Part shown: one piece after another, positions 34,351 through 42,825 of the stretch
Layout of the letters: the number at the start of each line of letters is the position of its first letter
Position numbering within the stretch: position 1 is the first letter of the stretch
Source: Chitinophaga parva
GTDB lineage: Bacteria > Bacteroidota > Bacteroidia > Chitinophagales > Chitinophagaceae
DNA: 64,000 nucleotides
Direction: 5' to 3'
Assembly: GCF_003071345.1 (NCBI RefSeq)
Contig: NZ_QCYK01000001.1
Coordinates: 744,001 to 808,000, forward strand
The notes under the pieces: generated by a model
The model's database searches: none
What the model was told of the DNA's origin: nothing
The model's input: only the letters and a program-made list of their open reading frames with translations
Translations under genes and position numbers: made by a program

Positions 34351-34441
34351 TGATGTCTGCAATGCTTCTCCGGGATATGTCGCTTCTCTCGAAAAATAAG
34401 TGTGTCCGTACCTTCTTTACTTACCATCAAATGCCCGGGCT

Positions 34442-35041
34442 ATGGACAACACAAACACTTATTTACTCGATTTCTTCTCCAGCTTACAAAAAGAAGGACG
34501 CGTTTTCTCCACCCAGTTCCGCAAACATCTTCAGGATTTGGCATCCGTAGAGGATTATGGATGCCGGCAGCAGCTCCAGCGCAAAGGCACAGAGGTAAAG
34601 CACGTCTGGTATGTTCTGGAAGGTGCGCTGCGTACCCGTAACTTTTACGACAAGAAGGACCAGGATGTAACCTCCTGCCTCTGGTTCCCTGGCCAGTGGG
34701 CCGGGGTCTTTACACACCTGTTCAGCTCTACCCGCTCTGATAGAGTGATCGAAGCCATCACCGACTCTGTAGTAATCCGGTTTCCGTTTGCCGAGTTGCT
34801 TGCGATACGCATGCAATTTCCAGAGGAGTGGATGTGGGTAGCAGGATCGATGATCGAGATGTATATCCGCAGTTGCGACTATCGCCATGAACAAATGATC
34901 ACGCTCTCTGCGCGGGAGCGCTACCAGCAGCTGCTGGGGGAGCATCCCGAAGTCTTCCAAATGATAAAGCAGCAGGAGATCGCCAGCTATCTTAATATCT
35001 CACGAGAAGAACTCTCACGGCTGCGGGCTGTGCGCAGTTAA
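34442..35041 (+). CDS. Crp/Fnr-family transcription regulator
   Basis: A 199-residue regulator starting at ATG 34442. The N-terminal cyclic-nucleotide-binding-like barrel spans about residues 15-125 (YVLEGALRTRNFY, PGQWAGVF), but the cAMP phosphate-binding cassette is absent, as is usual in Bacteroidota members. The C-terminal HTH (IASYLNISREELSRLR) has R188, E189 and R193 in the RExxxR spacing that contacts TGTGA half-sites in E. coli CRP. A near-perfect TGTGA-N6-TCACA site lies 7 bp after the stop, ahead of the LanKC gene, so the regulator probably controls that operon and perhaps responds to a small ligand. Confidence 0.88.
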   Translation: MDNTNTYLLDFFSSLQKEGRVFSTQFRKHLQDLASVEDYGCRQQLQRKGTEVKHVWYVLEGALRTRNFYDKKDQDVTSCLWFPGQWAGVFTHLFSSTRSDRVIEAITDSVVIRFPFAELLAIRMQFPEEWMWVAGSMIEMYIRSCDYRHEQMITLSARERYQQLLGEHPEVFQMIKQQEIASYLNISREELSRLRAVRS

Positions 35042-35047
35042 CACGAA

Positions 35048-35085
35048 TGTGAGGTAGCTCACACCAATTTGTGAGCTATCTCAAC
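35048..35085. promoter_or_regulatory. Tandem CRP-like operators upstream of the LanKC gene
   Basis: Site 1 at 35048-35063 is TGTGA-GGTAGC-TCACA, an exact two-half-site CRP consensus. Site 2 at 35070-35085 is TGTGA-GCTATC-TCAAC. They are 22 bp apart centre to centre. The two inner halves also form a 13-bp inverted repeat with one mismatch (35051-35082). No T tract follows, so this is an operator rather than a terminator. It begins 7 bp after the Crp/Fnr gene and ends 132 bp before the LanKC start. Confidence 0.7.
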
Positions 35086-35217
35086 CGCCCGTGGCTTGTA
35101 TCACTATTATCTTTATTCAAGAATCAAATACTCGCTCAGGAAAATAGATTGATCATGTAGGCAGGGAAGAAGAGACAATTACCATATCAATATTGTACAA
35201 CCGAAAATCCTATTTGT

Positions 35218-37809
35218 ATGGCTACATCATCCATATTCGCGGAGCTACGTCCCCAGGACTCGGACCTTCACGTTGAAGACTTACGAGTGGTACTACAAGG
35301 ACAAGGATGGCAGCCAACAGAGATGGGGCCCTATTTACAATGCGGTGATGACTGGGAAGGGCCAGGTTGGCGATTGCATGTGGCCGTGACCAGATCGCAT
35401 TTCAGACAGGTGGTCAGTCAGGTTGTTCCGCTTCTAGCCAGTAAGCATGTATCCTTGCGTCTATTCAAAAATTATGAGCTGGGTAATGTTGTGGTTAATG
35501 GCGGATTCGGTGTACAGTTCCAGGGTAAGGCGTTAAGCATTCTGCCAAGTGGCGATCAGGAAGCTGCCCAGCTTGCGGCTCTCCTTATTGCGGCCACAGA
35601 GTCGATGAAAGGACCGGATGTACCGGGTGCCTACTACTTGGGAGGTAGAGTCTATACTGAATATGTCGATACTATAGGTGTTTCAAATTCTTACAGCGTT
35701 GAAAATGGCAGCAGGGGCCTATTAAGGTTTTTCCACCGGCTTCAGTTTGAGCTTCCTCGTGGTGTCAATTGGCCTTTCGGTGGAATCGTTGCCTATCATC
35801 CTCATAAGCGGAACTTCCTTCTGCTCGGTCGTTACCTGGTAGTTGATATGTTGAAGTCGGATGCTAAGGGTCATGTCTTGCAGGCATTCCAGCTGGGCTG
35901 GAGAACGTTTGGGCGCCGGGTGATTAAAGAGGGTTTAGTTGGAATAAATGAAGATGAGATGGGTCGAGATGCAGCAGACAGGATCCGCTGGCAGGTTCAT
36001 ATTGCTGGGAGGGTGAAGGGCTATGTGCGTACACCCGATGTGGTATCGTTTGTAATGACGGGGCGTAAAGCATACATGGTCAGTCAGTGGGTGCCTTCGC
36101 GATCACTTCTGTTAGTTATCGAGCAAATATTACGGGGCCGCTCGTGGCCAGACTTGGAGGAAGAAGAACGTGAAAGAATAAAGGGCTACCTATTACAAGT
36201 CTTGGACATTTTAAACCGCCTGCATGAGTTGGGAATTGTTCATCGGGATGCCACTCCATTTAACTTTTTTATTGATCATAAGGATCAGGCATGGACACTT
36301 GACCTGGAACAAAGCTATGACCGGCTGCACAGTGCTCCCCAGCCGCCGTTTGCTGGTGGCACGCCAGGTTACAAACGTGAGCTAGATGCGAATTGCGATC
36401 TTCCATCATTTACCGAAGACGTGTTTGCTTTTGGAGGGCTGATGCTGTTTGCAGTAACCGGGCTTTTTCCTCACCATTTTATGGGAGTAGGCGATAAAAG
36501 GAAGGCCTACCTGTTTGCTACCGAAAACAGGACACTGACCCAATTGATAGAAGGATGCCGCTATTCACATTCCATGAATGCTCCATCCACTGAGGATTTG
36601 ATGGCTGCTATAAATGGGTTGCCAATAAATCAGATCACATTACCTGCTGATCAGGATTGTTTACTCTCCACTGAGCAATTAACAGAGATAGTAACGCAGG
36701 CGCTTGCCGGCCTGCATCACCCTTCTATGTTCAGCGGCCAGGGCTATTGGAAGACAGTTGACCGGCAGCAGGAAAAGCTCTATTCTGGTCAGTGGTCTTC
36801 CGAGGTTATCAGCCCAGGCCTTTATGATGGTGTGGGTGGAATATTGCTTACCATTTTCAAGGCCCTTCGCTGTGGACTGAGATGGAATTATAATCCCGCA
36901 AATTTAAATAAGAACATAACCTTTTTGCTGGATCAACTCCGAGAGAATTATCCAGGGGAGAATGAGGGCCTATGCCACGGGGTCGCAGGGATGCGGATGG
37001 TTGTCCGGGAAGGACTCAATGCGGGTGTATTCAATGGGGCTGAAGCGGAAATTCTTGATCTCTTGGAGGATAGCTACTCTGGCGCCAGTCTTGAGGCGTC
37101 CTCGGACCTGAGTCTGGGTAATGGGCTGGCGGGAGAGCTCATAGTCTTGCTTATTGCAGGAGGAACAGTGAGGTTTGCACAAGCGACCCGGATCGTTATG
37201 CGAATTGTGGAACTACAGATGGCAGACGGCCGATGGAAAAATGTTGATGACAGTTTTTTTGCGGGAAGTACCGGCATTCTATGGTCATTGATGATATACA
37301 TAGAGCAAGGACCCGGTTTTTCAGATGTGGCCGCCTTGCAAGCTGTTCGAAGTGCATTGAATCGGCTGATCCGTAAAGCAGATGGAGGGTGGCAAGCACC
37401 AAATCCTTGGCTGGACAGTGGTGCTGGGTTGGCCCTCACTTTCCTTAAAGCGTTTCAAATCTTTTCTGAAAATAAATACTTAGACGCAGCAGCTAATATT
37501 TTCTTAAAATATCCAGATCGCATTTCCAGCAACCTGCTCACGACCAGCGGTGGTCTAAGCGGTTTGGGAGAAGTCTACCTGCATGCCTGGCAGATCACAG
37601 GAAACATCATATGGTATGACCGTGCTGGGTGGATCGCACAGCTACTTGGTCACCTATTTTACCGCCCACAAGCAGGGATTGGCTGGTGGAATACCGACCG
37701 TCCCTTTGAACCCTCAGCTGGTCTTTTTACCGGCAGCAGTGGGCCGCTTCACTTCCTGCTACATTATCTGTACCCCAAACAAATGGTAAGTCTATTTCCC
37801 GGAGCCTAA
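35218..37809 (+). CDS. LanKC-like lanthionine synthetase (lyase-kinase-cyclase)
   Basis: An 863-residue three-domain enzyme of the class III/IV lanthipeptide synthetase type. An N-terminal lyase-like region (about 1-240) is followed by a protein-kinase-like domain with HRD at 342-344, an Asn in the TPFNF catalytic loop and DLE at 362-364 in place of DFG. A LanC-like cyclase (about 540-860) has GLYDGVGG, CHGVAG (Cys586-His587) and GWWNTD. These enzymes phosphorylate Ser/Thr in a precursor, eliminate phosphate and add Cys thiols. The second and third zinc ligands of LanC are not evident, which points to class III rather than IV. MauE and a Cys-rich small gene follow 13 and 643 bp later. Confidence 0.87.
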   Translation: MATSSIFAELRPQDSDLHVEDLRVVLQGQGWQPTEMGPYLQCGDDWEGPGWRLHVAVTRSHFRQVVSQVVPLLASKHVSLRLFKNYELGNVVVNGGFGVQFQGKALSILPSGDQEAAQLAALLIAATESMKGPDVPGAYYLGGRVYTEYVDTIGVSNSYSVENGSRGLLRFFHRLQFELPRGVNWPFGGIVAYHPHKRNFLLLGRYLVVDMLKSDAKGHVLQAFQLGWRTFGRRVIKEGLVGINEDEMGRDAADRIRWQVHIAGRVKGYVRTPDVVSFVMTGRKAYMVSQWVPSRSLLLVIEQILRGRSWPDLEEEERERIKGYLLQVLDILNRLHELGIVHRDATPFNFFIDHKDQAWTLDLEQSYDRLHSAPQPPFAGGTPGYKRELDANCDLPSFTEDVFAFGGLMLFAVTGLFPHHFMGVGDKRKAYLFATENRTLTQLIEGCRYSHSMNAPSTEDLMAAINGLPINQITLPADQDCLLSTEQLTEIVTQALAGLHHPSMFSGQGYWKTVDRQQEKLYSGQWSSEVISPGLYDGVGGILLTIFKALRCGLRWNYNPANLNKNITFLLDQLRENYPGENEGLCHGVAGMRMVVREGLNAGVFNGAEAEILDLLEDSYSGASLEASSDLSLGNGLAGELIVLLIAGGTVRFAQATRIVMRIVELQMADGRWKNVDDSFFAGSTGILWSLMIYIEQGPGFSDVAALQAVRSALNRLIRKADGGWQAPNPWLDSGAGLALTFLKAFQIFSENKYLDAAANIFLKYPDRISSNLLTTSGGLSGLGEVYLHAWQITGNIIWYDRAGWIAQLLGHLFYRPQAGIGWWNTDRPFEPSAGLFTGSSGPLHFLLHYLYPKQMVSLFPGA

Positions 37810-37822
37810 AAAATGTAAAAAA

Positions 37823-38320
37823 ATGACTATGAAATTGAGCCCTCGTATCGCTGCAAAAATTGTGACCGTCCTTTCCTGCTGCTTTATCATATTGTTTGTT
37901 TACGCGGCAGGTAGCAAGTGGAAAGAATATGATGAATTCCTCGCCCAGGTTGGACAATCGCCGATGCTCACTTGGTGGGCAAATATAGTAGTGGTGCTCG
38001 TCCCGGCTTTGGAAATTGCCATCGCCTTGCTTCTTCTCATCCCGAGAACGCGGCTTGCAGGACTGTATGCATTTTTTGTAATGATGGTAATGTTTACCAC
38101 CTATATCATATTGATCACCCATTATTCAGATTTTGTCCCATGTAGCTGTGGAGGCGTTTTAACGAAGATGTCCTGGAGCACTCACCTAAAATTCAACATT
38201 GTTGTTTCTCTCCTGGGTGGTTGGGCTGCTATAATATGGCCGCCACGAGAGACTAGGCTGCTGCGTGGTAAGAGCGGCCGAATTCAAATGCAAGCTCAAA
38301 GGCAAGTGTCCCCCGCCTAA
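37823..38320 (+). CDS. MauE/DoxX-family membrane redox protein, copy 1
   Basis: A 165-residue inner-membrane protein with four hydrophobic helices. The motif VPCSCGGVL-x-x-MSW-x-x-HL, containing a Cys-x-Cys pair, is diagnostic for the MauE branch, which supplies or removes electrons for disulfide formation in partner proteins. It starts 13 bp after LanKC (ATG 37823, with another at 37829) and lies before the Cys-rich small gene, so it probably acts on that product. The second copy (49490-49966) keeps the same motif and order. The ending is a basic tail. Confidence 0.85.
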   Translation: MTMKLSPRIAAKIVTVLSCCFIILFVYAAGSKWKEYDEFLAQVGQSPMLTWWANIVVVLVPALEIAIALLLLIPRTRLAGLYAFFVMMVMFTTYIILITHYSDFVPCSCGGVLTKMSWSTHLKFNIVVSLLGGWAAIIWPPRETRLLRGKSGRIQMQAQRQVSPA

Positions 38321-38452
38321 TTTATTATTTAATTCCACCAACATAAAAACAGCAGTCATGATCTATCGGATTTCTTGCTGCCATCCGCCTTAGCCGGCCC
38401 ATGCAGCATCCCAATTCATCAAATCAGTTCATTCAATTTTAAAAAAAACGTT

Positions 38453-38731
38453 ATGAAATCTTTAAAAAGTCTTTCAAGCAGCACTCTTGCTACTTCAGGT
38501 GCATTTGCTATTGGCATCCTTTCCATTTTCGCTTTCAAAGCTCCGGAGAAAAAAATGAGCCCCAAGACTCAGACATTACACACCTGGAACTCTACAAACG
38601 TCAGTACCAGGCAGTGCGTCACTACCATTTGTACCAGCACTCCGGAGCCAACCTTGTGTGGTATTGTCGGTGTATTTTCGGATAACAAATGTACTGTAGC
38701 TGAGAGCACTTTTATTTACCATCGTCCGTAA
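38453..38731 (+). CDS. Cys-rich exported small protein, candidate peptide precursor, copy 1
   Basis: A 92-residue protein. Residues 1-30 form a signal-peptide-like leader (AFAIGILSIFAFKAPEKK), followed by a Ser/Thr-rich region and four Cys in the C-terminal half (RQC, TIC, TLCG, NKC), which provides the thiol and hydroxyl residues that lanthionine or disulfide formation would need. The layout resembles the short DUF6520/NVEALT-type secreted peptides of Bacteroidota, but I cannot assign a family with confidence. It has its own 132-bp upstream gap, and a hairpin follows its stop. I start at ATG 38453; an earlier in-frame start at 38375 is unlikely. Confidence 0.75.
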   Translation: MKSLKSLSSSTLATSGAFAIGILSIFAFKAPEKKMSPKTQTLHTWNSTNVSTRQCVTTICTSTPEPTLCGIVGVFSDNKCTVAESTFIYHRP

Positions 38732-38739
38732 TGCAACAG

Positions 38740-38764
38740 GAAGCAGGAACTTGTTTCCTGCTTC
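38740..38764 (+). terminator. Hairpin between the Cys-rich gene and the propeller gene, copy 1
   Basis: A perfect 10-bp stem (gaagcaggaa / ttcctgcttc) with a 5-nt loop starts 9 bp after the Cys-rich gene and is followed by tattaaatc. It could be a partial terminator or mRNA-stabilising hairpin that makes the small protein more abundant than the propeller protein. Confidence 0.5.
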
Positions 38765-38780
38765 TATTAAATCTTATTCA

Positions 38781-39824
38781 ATGAAACGGATTAATATTTT
38801 GCTTGTTTCGGGAATTCTTGGAGTAATGCTAATGCTATTAATATTTGCTATTTCAGCATTTAAGAATAATCGAAAAAACCATTTTATCCGATTATTTCCT
38901 CCTCATAGTATTTGGGTATCAAAGCGCGTTGATCTTAAAGTAAATTCCTATTATTTCGCTGGCAAGTCTTCCTCTAACGTTTACCTTGCAAATTATACAA
39001 ACTTCAATTATATATTTTATAGCAATTTTGATCTGTCCGATACAGGTCACCTGCTTATGCATGTCCCATATTTTGAAGGCGTCAATTATGACAAGGTACT
39101 TACCAAAATTGACTTCCCTCATATATGGATGTTTGACCCGGTAGGAAAGTTTTGTTTATTTGGCAACATTGAAACCGATGCTTTTAGTGCCAAAAGGCTC
39201 CTTCAAAGTTTTGCAGGTCTCGAGGTTGGGTCTAATTCCAATTTGATCTATCAAACTTATGATCGCATTAATAACACCTTACTCCTGAATGAAAATAATC
39301 TTACTGACTCCAATAGTAACCACGCTTTATACCCCCTTGGTTCCCCTGCGGATGGTTTGTATGGATCGGATGGAAAAATTCATATCACCGAAAATGGAAG
39401 GATAGTATATGTATACCGCTATAAGAACATCGTTCTTTCCCTTGATAGTAACTTGAAACTCCTTAATAGTTTTACCACCATTGACAGCAACAGTGTTGCC
39501 AAGGTTAAAGCGAAATATATTGCTTCACAGAACAAAATTACTATGGCGAAGCCACCATTGGTCGCCAATGAAGAAAGTGTTGTAGACGACGCCCTCTTAT
39601 ACATTAAATCCCCTTTGCTCGCTGATAACGAAAGCAAAGGGGACTTTGAAAGGGCGGATCCTGTAGATATTTATGATCTCCAGAAGGGCATGTATAAATT
39701 CAGTATTTATTTACCCAAGTTAGATGGTAAAGGATGCAAGAGTTTTATTGTGAAAGGAGGATATTTAGTTGCTTTGTATGACCATACCCTCGTATCTTTC
39801 AAACTCAATATATTAGGTATTTAA
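38781..39824 (+). CDS. Propeller-like surface or periplasmic protein, copy 1
   Basis: A 347-residue protein anchored by an N-terminal hydrophobic helix (residues about 5-25), with no lipobox. The remainder consists of beta-strand repeats with Tyr/Asp turns (GRIVYVYRYKN, VDIYDLQKGMYKFSIYLP), a six-bladed propeller pattern like the BF3164-type proteins. Start at ATG 38781. Its stop overlaps the end of the converging TlpA gene by 4 bp, so no terminator lies between. The ortholog-like copy at 50330 shares the ending (YDGKG..DF..Y..HLVAL). A role in binding or presenting the small protein is an inference. Confidence 0.75.
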   Translation: MKRINILLVSGILGVMLMLLIFAISAFKNNRKNHFIRLFPPHSIWVSKRVDLKVNSYYFAGKSSSNVYLANYTNFNYIFYSNFDLSDTGHLLMHVPYFEGVNYDKVLTKIDFPHIWMFDPVGKFCLFGNIETDAFSAKRLLQSFAGLEVGSNSNLIYQTYDRINNTLLLNENNLTDSNSNHALYPLGSPADGLYGSDGKIHITENGRIVYVYRYKNIVLSLDSNLKLLNSFTTIDSNSVAKVKAKYIASQNKITMAKPPLVANEESVVDDALLYIKSPLLADNESKGDFERADPVDIYDLQKGMYKFSIYLPKLDGKGCKSFIVKGGYLVALYDHTLVSFKLNILGI

Positions 39825-41416
39825 CTTTTGGAAAGTGCATCTTTTATGTCTCTGATGATATCGGAGCTCGAATTGTCATAAATGCGGCTATGAATTTTAC
39901 CATCTTTACCAATGATTAGAATGAATGGAGCCATATTAGCTTTGTAGTGGAGGAGTACTGGGGCATCATCACCCAAGCCATTTGTGTAAAGATTCACGTA
40001 GGCTGCATTGGTGTATTTGTCTGATTGCATACTTTTTATCCAACTGTTTTTATCCTTATCGCTACAAATGCTTACTACTATAAAATTTGTATCTTTCCTA
40101 AATGACGGGTAGATTTCTTGTTCAAAGCGTTTGTGGAAACGAATACAACCTCCGCAACCCGTAAACCAAGTATCCATAAGGACTACCTTTCCCTTAAAGT
40201 CTGAAAGGCGCACCTTTTTGTCGGATGGATCACTTAGTTCAAAATTATAAGCTGCACGACCTCGGTGTACAACATTGTTTGCTTGTACATAGCTTCTAAT
40301 GTAAGGTGTTTTAATCTGCTTAATGCCTTCGTCCCAACACTCATCCATGGACCTTTGATTTAATGACGTATAGAGGGTGAAAGTAGGGGTCAATAAAAAC
40401 ATAGCCAAAACCTTGTCTCTTAGAAATGATGTCATAGGTATATTTAGTAATTGATTTTCCAATTCTAAACAGTCAAATTTTTCTTTGCCTTGCGCACGTA
40501 AACGATAAATTTGCTGTCCAATCAGAAAATTTTTAAAGAATGTAGATAGAGCAAAGTTGTCAGCTGTTTTGCCGGTTAATGCTGGTAAAGGAGGGAGGTT
40601 TAATGTATCAAGGAAATGTGGGAGGAGAGCTTTAATATCCTCGCTGACGTTACTTTCTCCTGGTTCAAAAAAGAATGCGCGTTCAAAGAAAACATCATAT
40701 GTTGCAAGCATTGAGCTATAGACCTGCCCATACGCATCAGCTCTTATTACATCGTAAACCAACGGAGAAATCAGAGCTTTCATAGAATCCAAAATATGCA
40801 TCGCACCAAAGTATCGCTTATCATATGCCCCTTTAACTATGGGGGACAACATGCCTTCTCCTGCTTTGTTCAGTTCTGCGTCTGTAATAAAATTACCCAC
40901 CACTGGATCCCATTGAAAAAATTTATGGGATGTTAAATAAGTACATGTGTATTTGGGTGCTCCCCTTCCGGAGAAGGAAATAGAAAATTCCCTGTCTTTT
41001 TCGTCAACTTCAATCTCCATTTTGATATCATCTCCCGATTCAATAATATACTCAACAGCTCCATCTTGCAGATATTTTTGCTTTCCATCGAGCCCCCTCC
41101 TAACAACGTCTATATGCAATCTACTTGGCTCTGGGGAAATCGGTAGTTCAAACTCAAAGGTGCCATCATTTTTTACTTTAGTATAAAAGTTCAACCAACC
41201 GGCCAGCTCGTAACTACCTACAGTGGGAGTTAGGGAATTCCTTTGAAGCAAAACGCGGAGGCTGTCCCCGTCTTGATAGTTCACAATTCGCCCATGAAAC
41301 CTGGCGGGCGGCAGTTCGATATCTTGTTTTTGTTTTCCGATAACAATGGATGATAGCAGAAGTCCGGTGACAAGCATGGCAGCAATAAAGTGCTGTTTTA
41401 AATTTGATCGTTTCAT
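39821..41416 (-). CDS. TlpA-type thioredoxin-like protein with a long N-terminal region
   Basis: A 531-residue exported protein with a signal peptide (residues about 10-28) and a large N-terminal region (about 30-380) of unknown fold. A C-terminal thioredoxin fold has the active site TGCGGCIRFHKRF (CxxC = CGGC). TlpA-like proteins reduce or oxidise disulfides in the periplasm. It is the last gene of the sigma-FecR-SusC-SusD run, 18 bp after the SusD gene, and its 3' end overlaps the propeller gene. Copy 2 of the locus lacks it. It pairs naturally with MauE in thiol handling. Confidence 0.83.
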   Translation of the reverse strand: MKRSNLKQHFIAAMLVTGLLLSSIVIGKQKQDIELPPARFHGRIVNYQDGDSLRVLLQRNSLTPTVGSYELAGWLNFYTKVKNDGTFEFELPISPEPSRLHIDVVRRGLDGKQKYLQDGAVEYIIESGDDIKMEIEVDEKDREFSISFSGRGAPKYTCTYLTSHKFFQWDPVVGNFITDAELNKAGEGMLSPIVKGAYDKRYFGAMHILDSMKALISPLVYDVIRADAYGQVYSSMLATYDVFFERAFFFEPGESNVSEDIKALLPHFLDTLNLPPLPALTGKTADNFALSTFFKNFLIGQQIYRLRAQGKEKFDCLELENQLLNIPMTSFLRDKVLAMFLLTPTFTLYTSLNQRSMDECWDEGIKQIKTPYIRSYVQANNVVHRGRAAYNFELSDPSDKKVRLSDFKGKVVLMDTWFTGCGGCIRFHKRFEQEIYPSFRKDTNFIVVSICSDKDKNSWIKSMQSDKYTNAAYVNLYTNGLGDDAPVLLHYKANMAPFILIIGKDGKIHSRIYDNSSSDIIRDIKDALSKS

Positions 41417-41434
41417 AAAGTTTGTTGTTACAAA

Positions 41435-42814
41435 TTAATATCCTTGATTTTGAGTAATATGAGGGTTGGCATTGATCTCACTTTGTGGAATCGGAAAAAG
41501 AACAGCAGTTGGTTTCCAGGACGGCTTTAATGGTGAGAGCACAGCTGTAGCTCTCCCCGTTCGTTTAAGATCAAGCCATCGGTGTCCCCATTCCGTAAAG
41601 AGTTCAACTTGTCTTTCGTGTTCAATGGCCAGAAGTAGGGACGCCTGGGTAGAGGAGGTAGTATTGCCGAGGCCCGCCCTATGGCGTATCATATTCAGGT
41701 CCGCCATAGCTCCAGCAAGATTTGCGGTCATGGCCTTTGCTTCTGCTCTGATCAGATACAGTTCTGCCAGGCGTATCACCATTGAGTACTCGGTCAGATC
41801 GGAGGAGGAAAGTACTTTGTATTTGTACGGAAAATAATAGGTGGTGCCGTCTACTGTGATATTTCCAACCCAAAATGTTTTGCGGGTGTCGGCAGGTTCA
41901 AAGGCATCCAAAAGACGGTCGGATAGCACTGCGTTAGTGGGAGCGGCGGTTAGGATAAAGTCGACTCCTTCATTAGTATTTTGCCCAGGAATGACCGGTT
42001 GGAGTTGCCATATTGCCTCTCTGCTTTCCTTTAGGAAAACGGTAGAGAGGTCGGGTAGAAGTTGATATCTTGCCGTATTGGCAATTATTTTATCGGCTGC
42101 TGCAATGGCTTCTGGATATTTTGCTAAATACAAGTAGACCCGTGCAAGCATGGCCGTGGCTACATCGCTGTTGGGCAGGATCCGTGTGTCCGTAGGCCCA
42201 GGAGCTGGAAGATTATCGGCTGCTTCTTGCAGGTCCACAATAATTTGTTCATACACTTTATCTGACGAAGCCTTGGAAGAATTCCTGTTGCTTGAGTAAT
42301 CGGTTGTAAGATTTAACGGGATGTCACCATATAAATTTGTCAGGTAGAAATAGCAAAATGCCCGGATGAACTCGGCCTGGCCGATCACTTCCTTTTTGTC
42401 CTCGTCTGCAATAGTGGAAGATGTCGTAACTCCGGCAATGATGTCATTACATTGGTAGATATAATAATATGGATTATTCCAGGTACTACCTGCCGGAGTC
42501 CCATTTAATGGAGTAACGGTGTTTTGGTACAGGCCCGCGTAATCAAGGCTTTGAGAGTAATTTACGAGTTCATCTGAGGACAGCCCACATACATGCCCAA
42601 TACTTTCAGGTCCGCCGCTGGCAAAGCTATAATTTCCTTGCATGTCCGCATATAAACCGGTTACTGCGGCCATAGCCGTTGATTTACTGGCAAACACGCT
42701 GGCGTCAACCAGTCCCGTTTTCGGAGCGCCCACTTGCAGGAATTTTTTGCAAGAAAGTAGCATTGCCGGGAGTAGAAGAGCCATGATGATATTATTTACA
42801 ACTTGTTTTTTCAT
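41435..42814 (-). CDS. SusD/RagB-family outer-membrane lipoprotein, copy 1
   Basis: A 459-residue lipoprotein with lipobox MLLSCKKF. The TPR-like helical scaffold of SusD is visible (YQCNDIIAG, EAKAMTANLAGAMADLNMIRHRAGL) together with the typical ending WLDLKRTGR...FPIPQSEINANPHITQNQGY. SusD forms the lid over the SusC barrel and captures ligands outside the cell. The gene lies 11 bp downstream of its SusC partner. No glycoside hydrolases are nearby, so a sugar substrate is not indicated; a peptide or metal-chelate ligand is equally possible. Confidence 0.95.
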   Translation of the reverse strand: MKKQVVNNIIMALLLPAMLLSCKKFLQVGAPKTGLVDASVFASKSTAMAAVTGLYADMQGNYSFASGGPESIGHVCGLSSDELVNYSQSLDYAGLYQNTVTPLNGTPAGSTWNNPYYYIYQCNDIIAGVTTSSTIADEDKKEVIGQAEFIRAFCYFYLTNLYGDIPLNLTTDYSSNRNSSKASSDKVYEQIIVDLQEAADNLPAPGPTDTRILPNSDVATAMLARVYLYLAKYPEAIAAADKIIANTARYQLLPDLSTVFLKESREAIWQLQPVIPGQNTNEGVDFILTAAPTNAVLSDRLLDAFEPADTRKTFWVGNITVDGTTYYFPYKYKVLSSSDLTEYSMVIRLAELYLIRAEAKAMTANLAGAMADLNMIRHRAGLGNTTSSTQASLLLAIEHERQVELFTEWGHRWLDLKRTGRATAVLSPLKPSWKPTAVLFPIPQSEINANPHITQNQGY

Positions 42815-42825
42815 AATTGTAAGGA

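Larger units (their letters stand above)
33885..34441. other. 557-bp intergenic region between dinB and the Crp/Fnr gene
   Basis: Apart from the two palindromes (33930-33967) and the promoter at 34321-34350, I see no gene. The stretch 34000-34300 is GC-rich with no convincing frame or RNA, and it may mark the right end of the element. No copy of the tRNA-Asn 3' end is present here. Confidence 0.5.

Noticed and set aside
35051..35082. Inverted repeat after the Crp/Fnr gene read as a terminator
   Set aside because: No T tract follows, and the half-sites match the CRP consensus, so an operator is the better reading.
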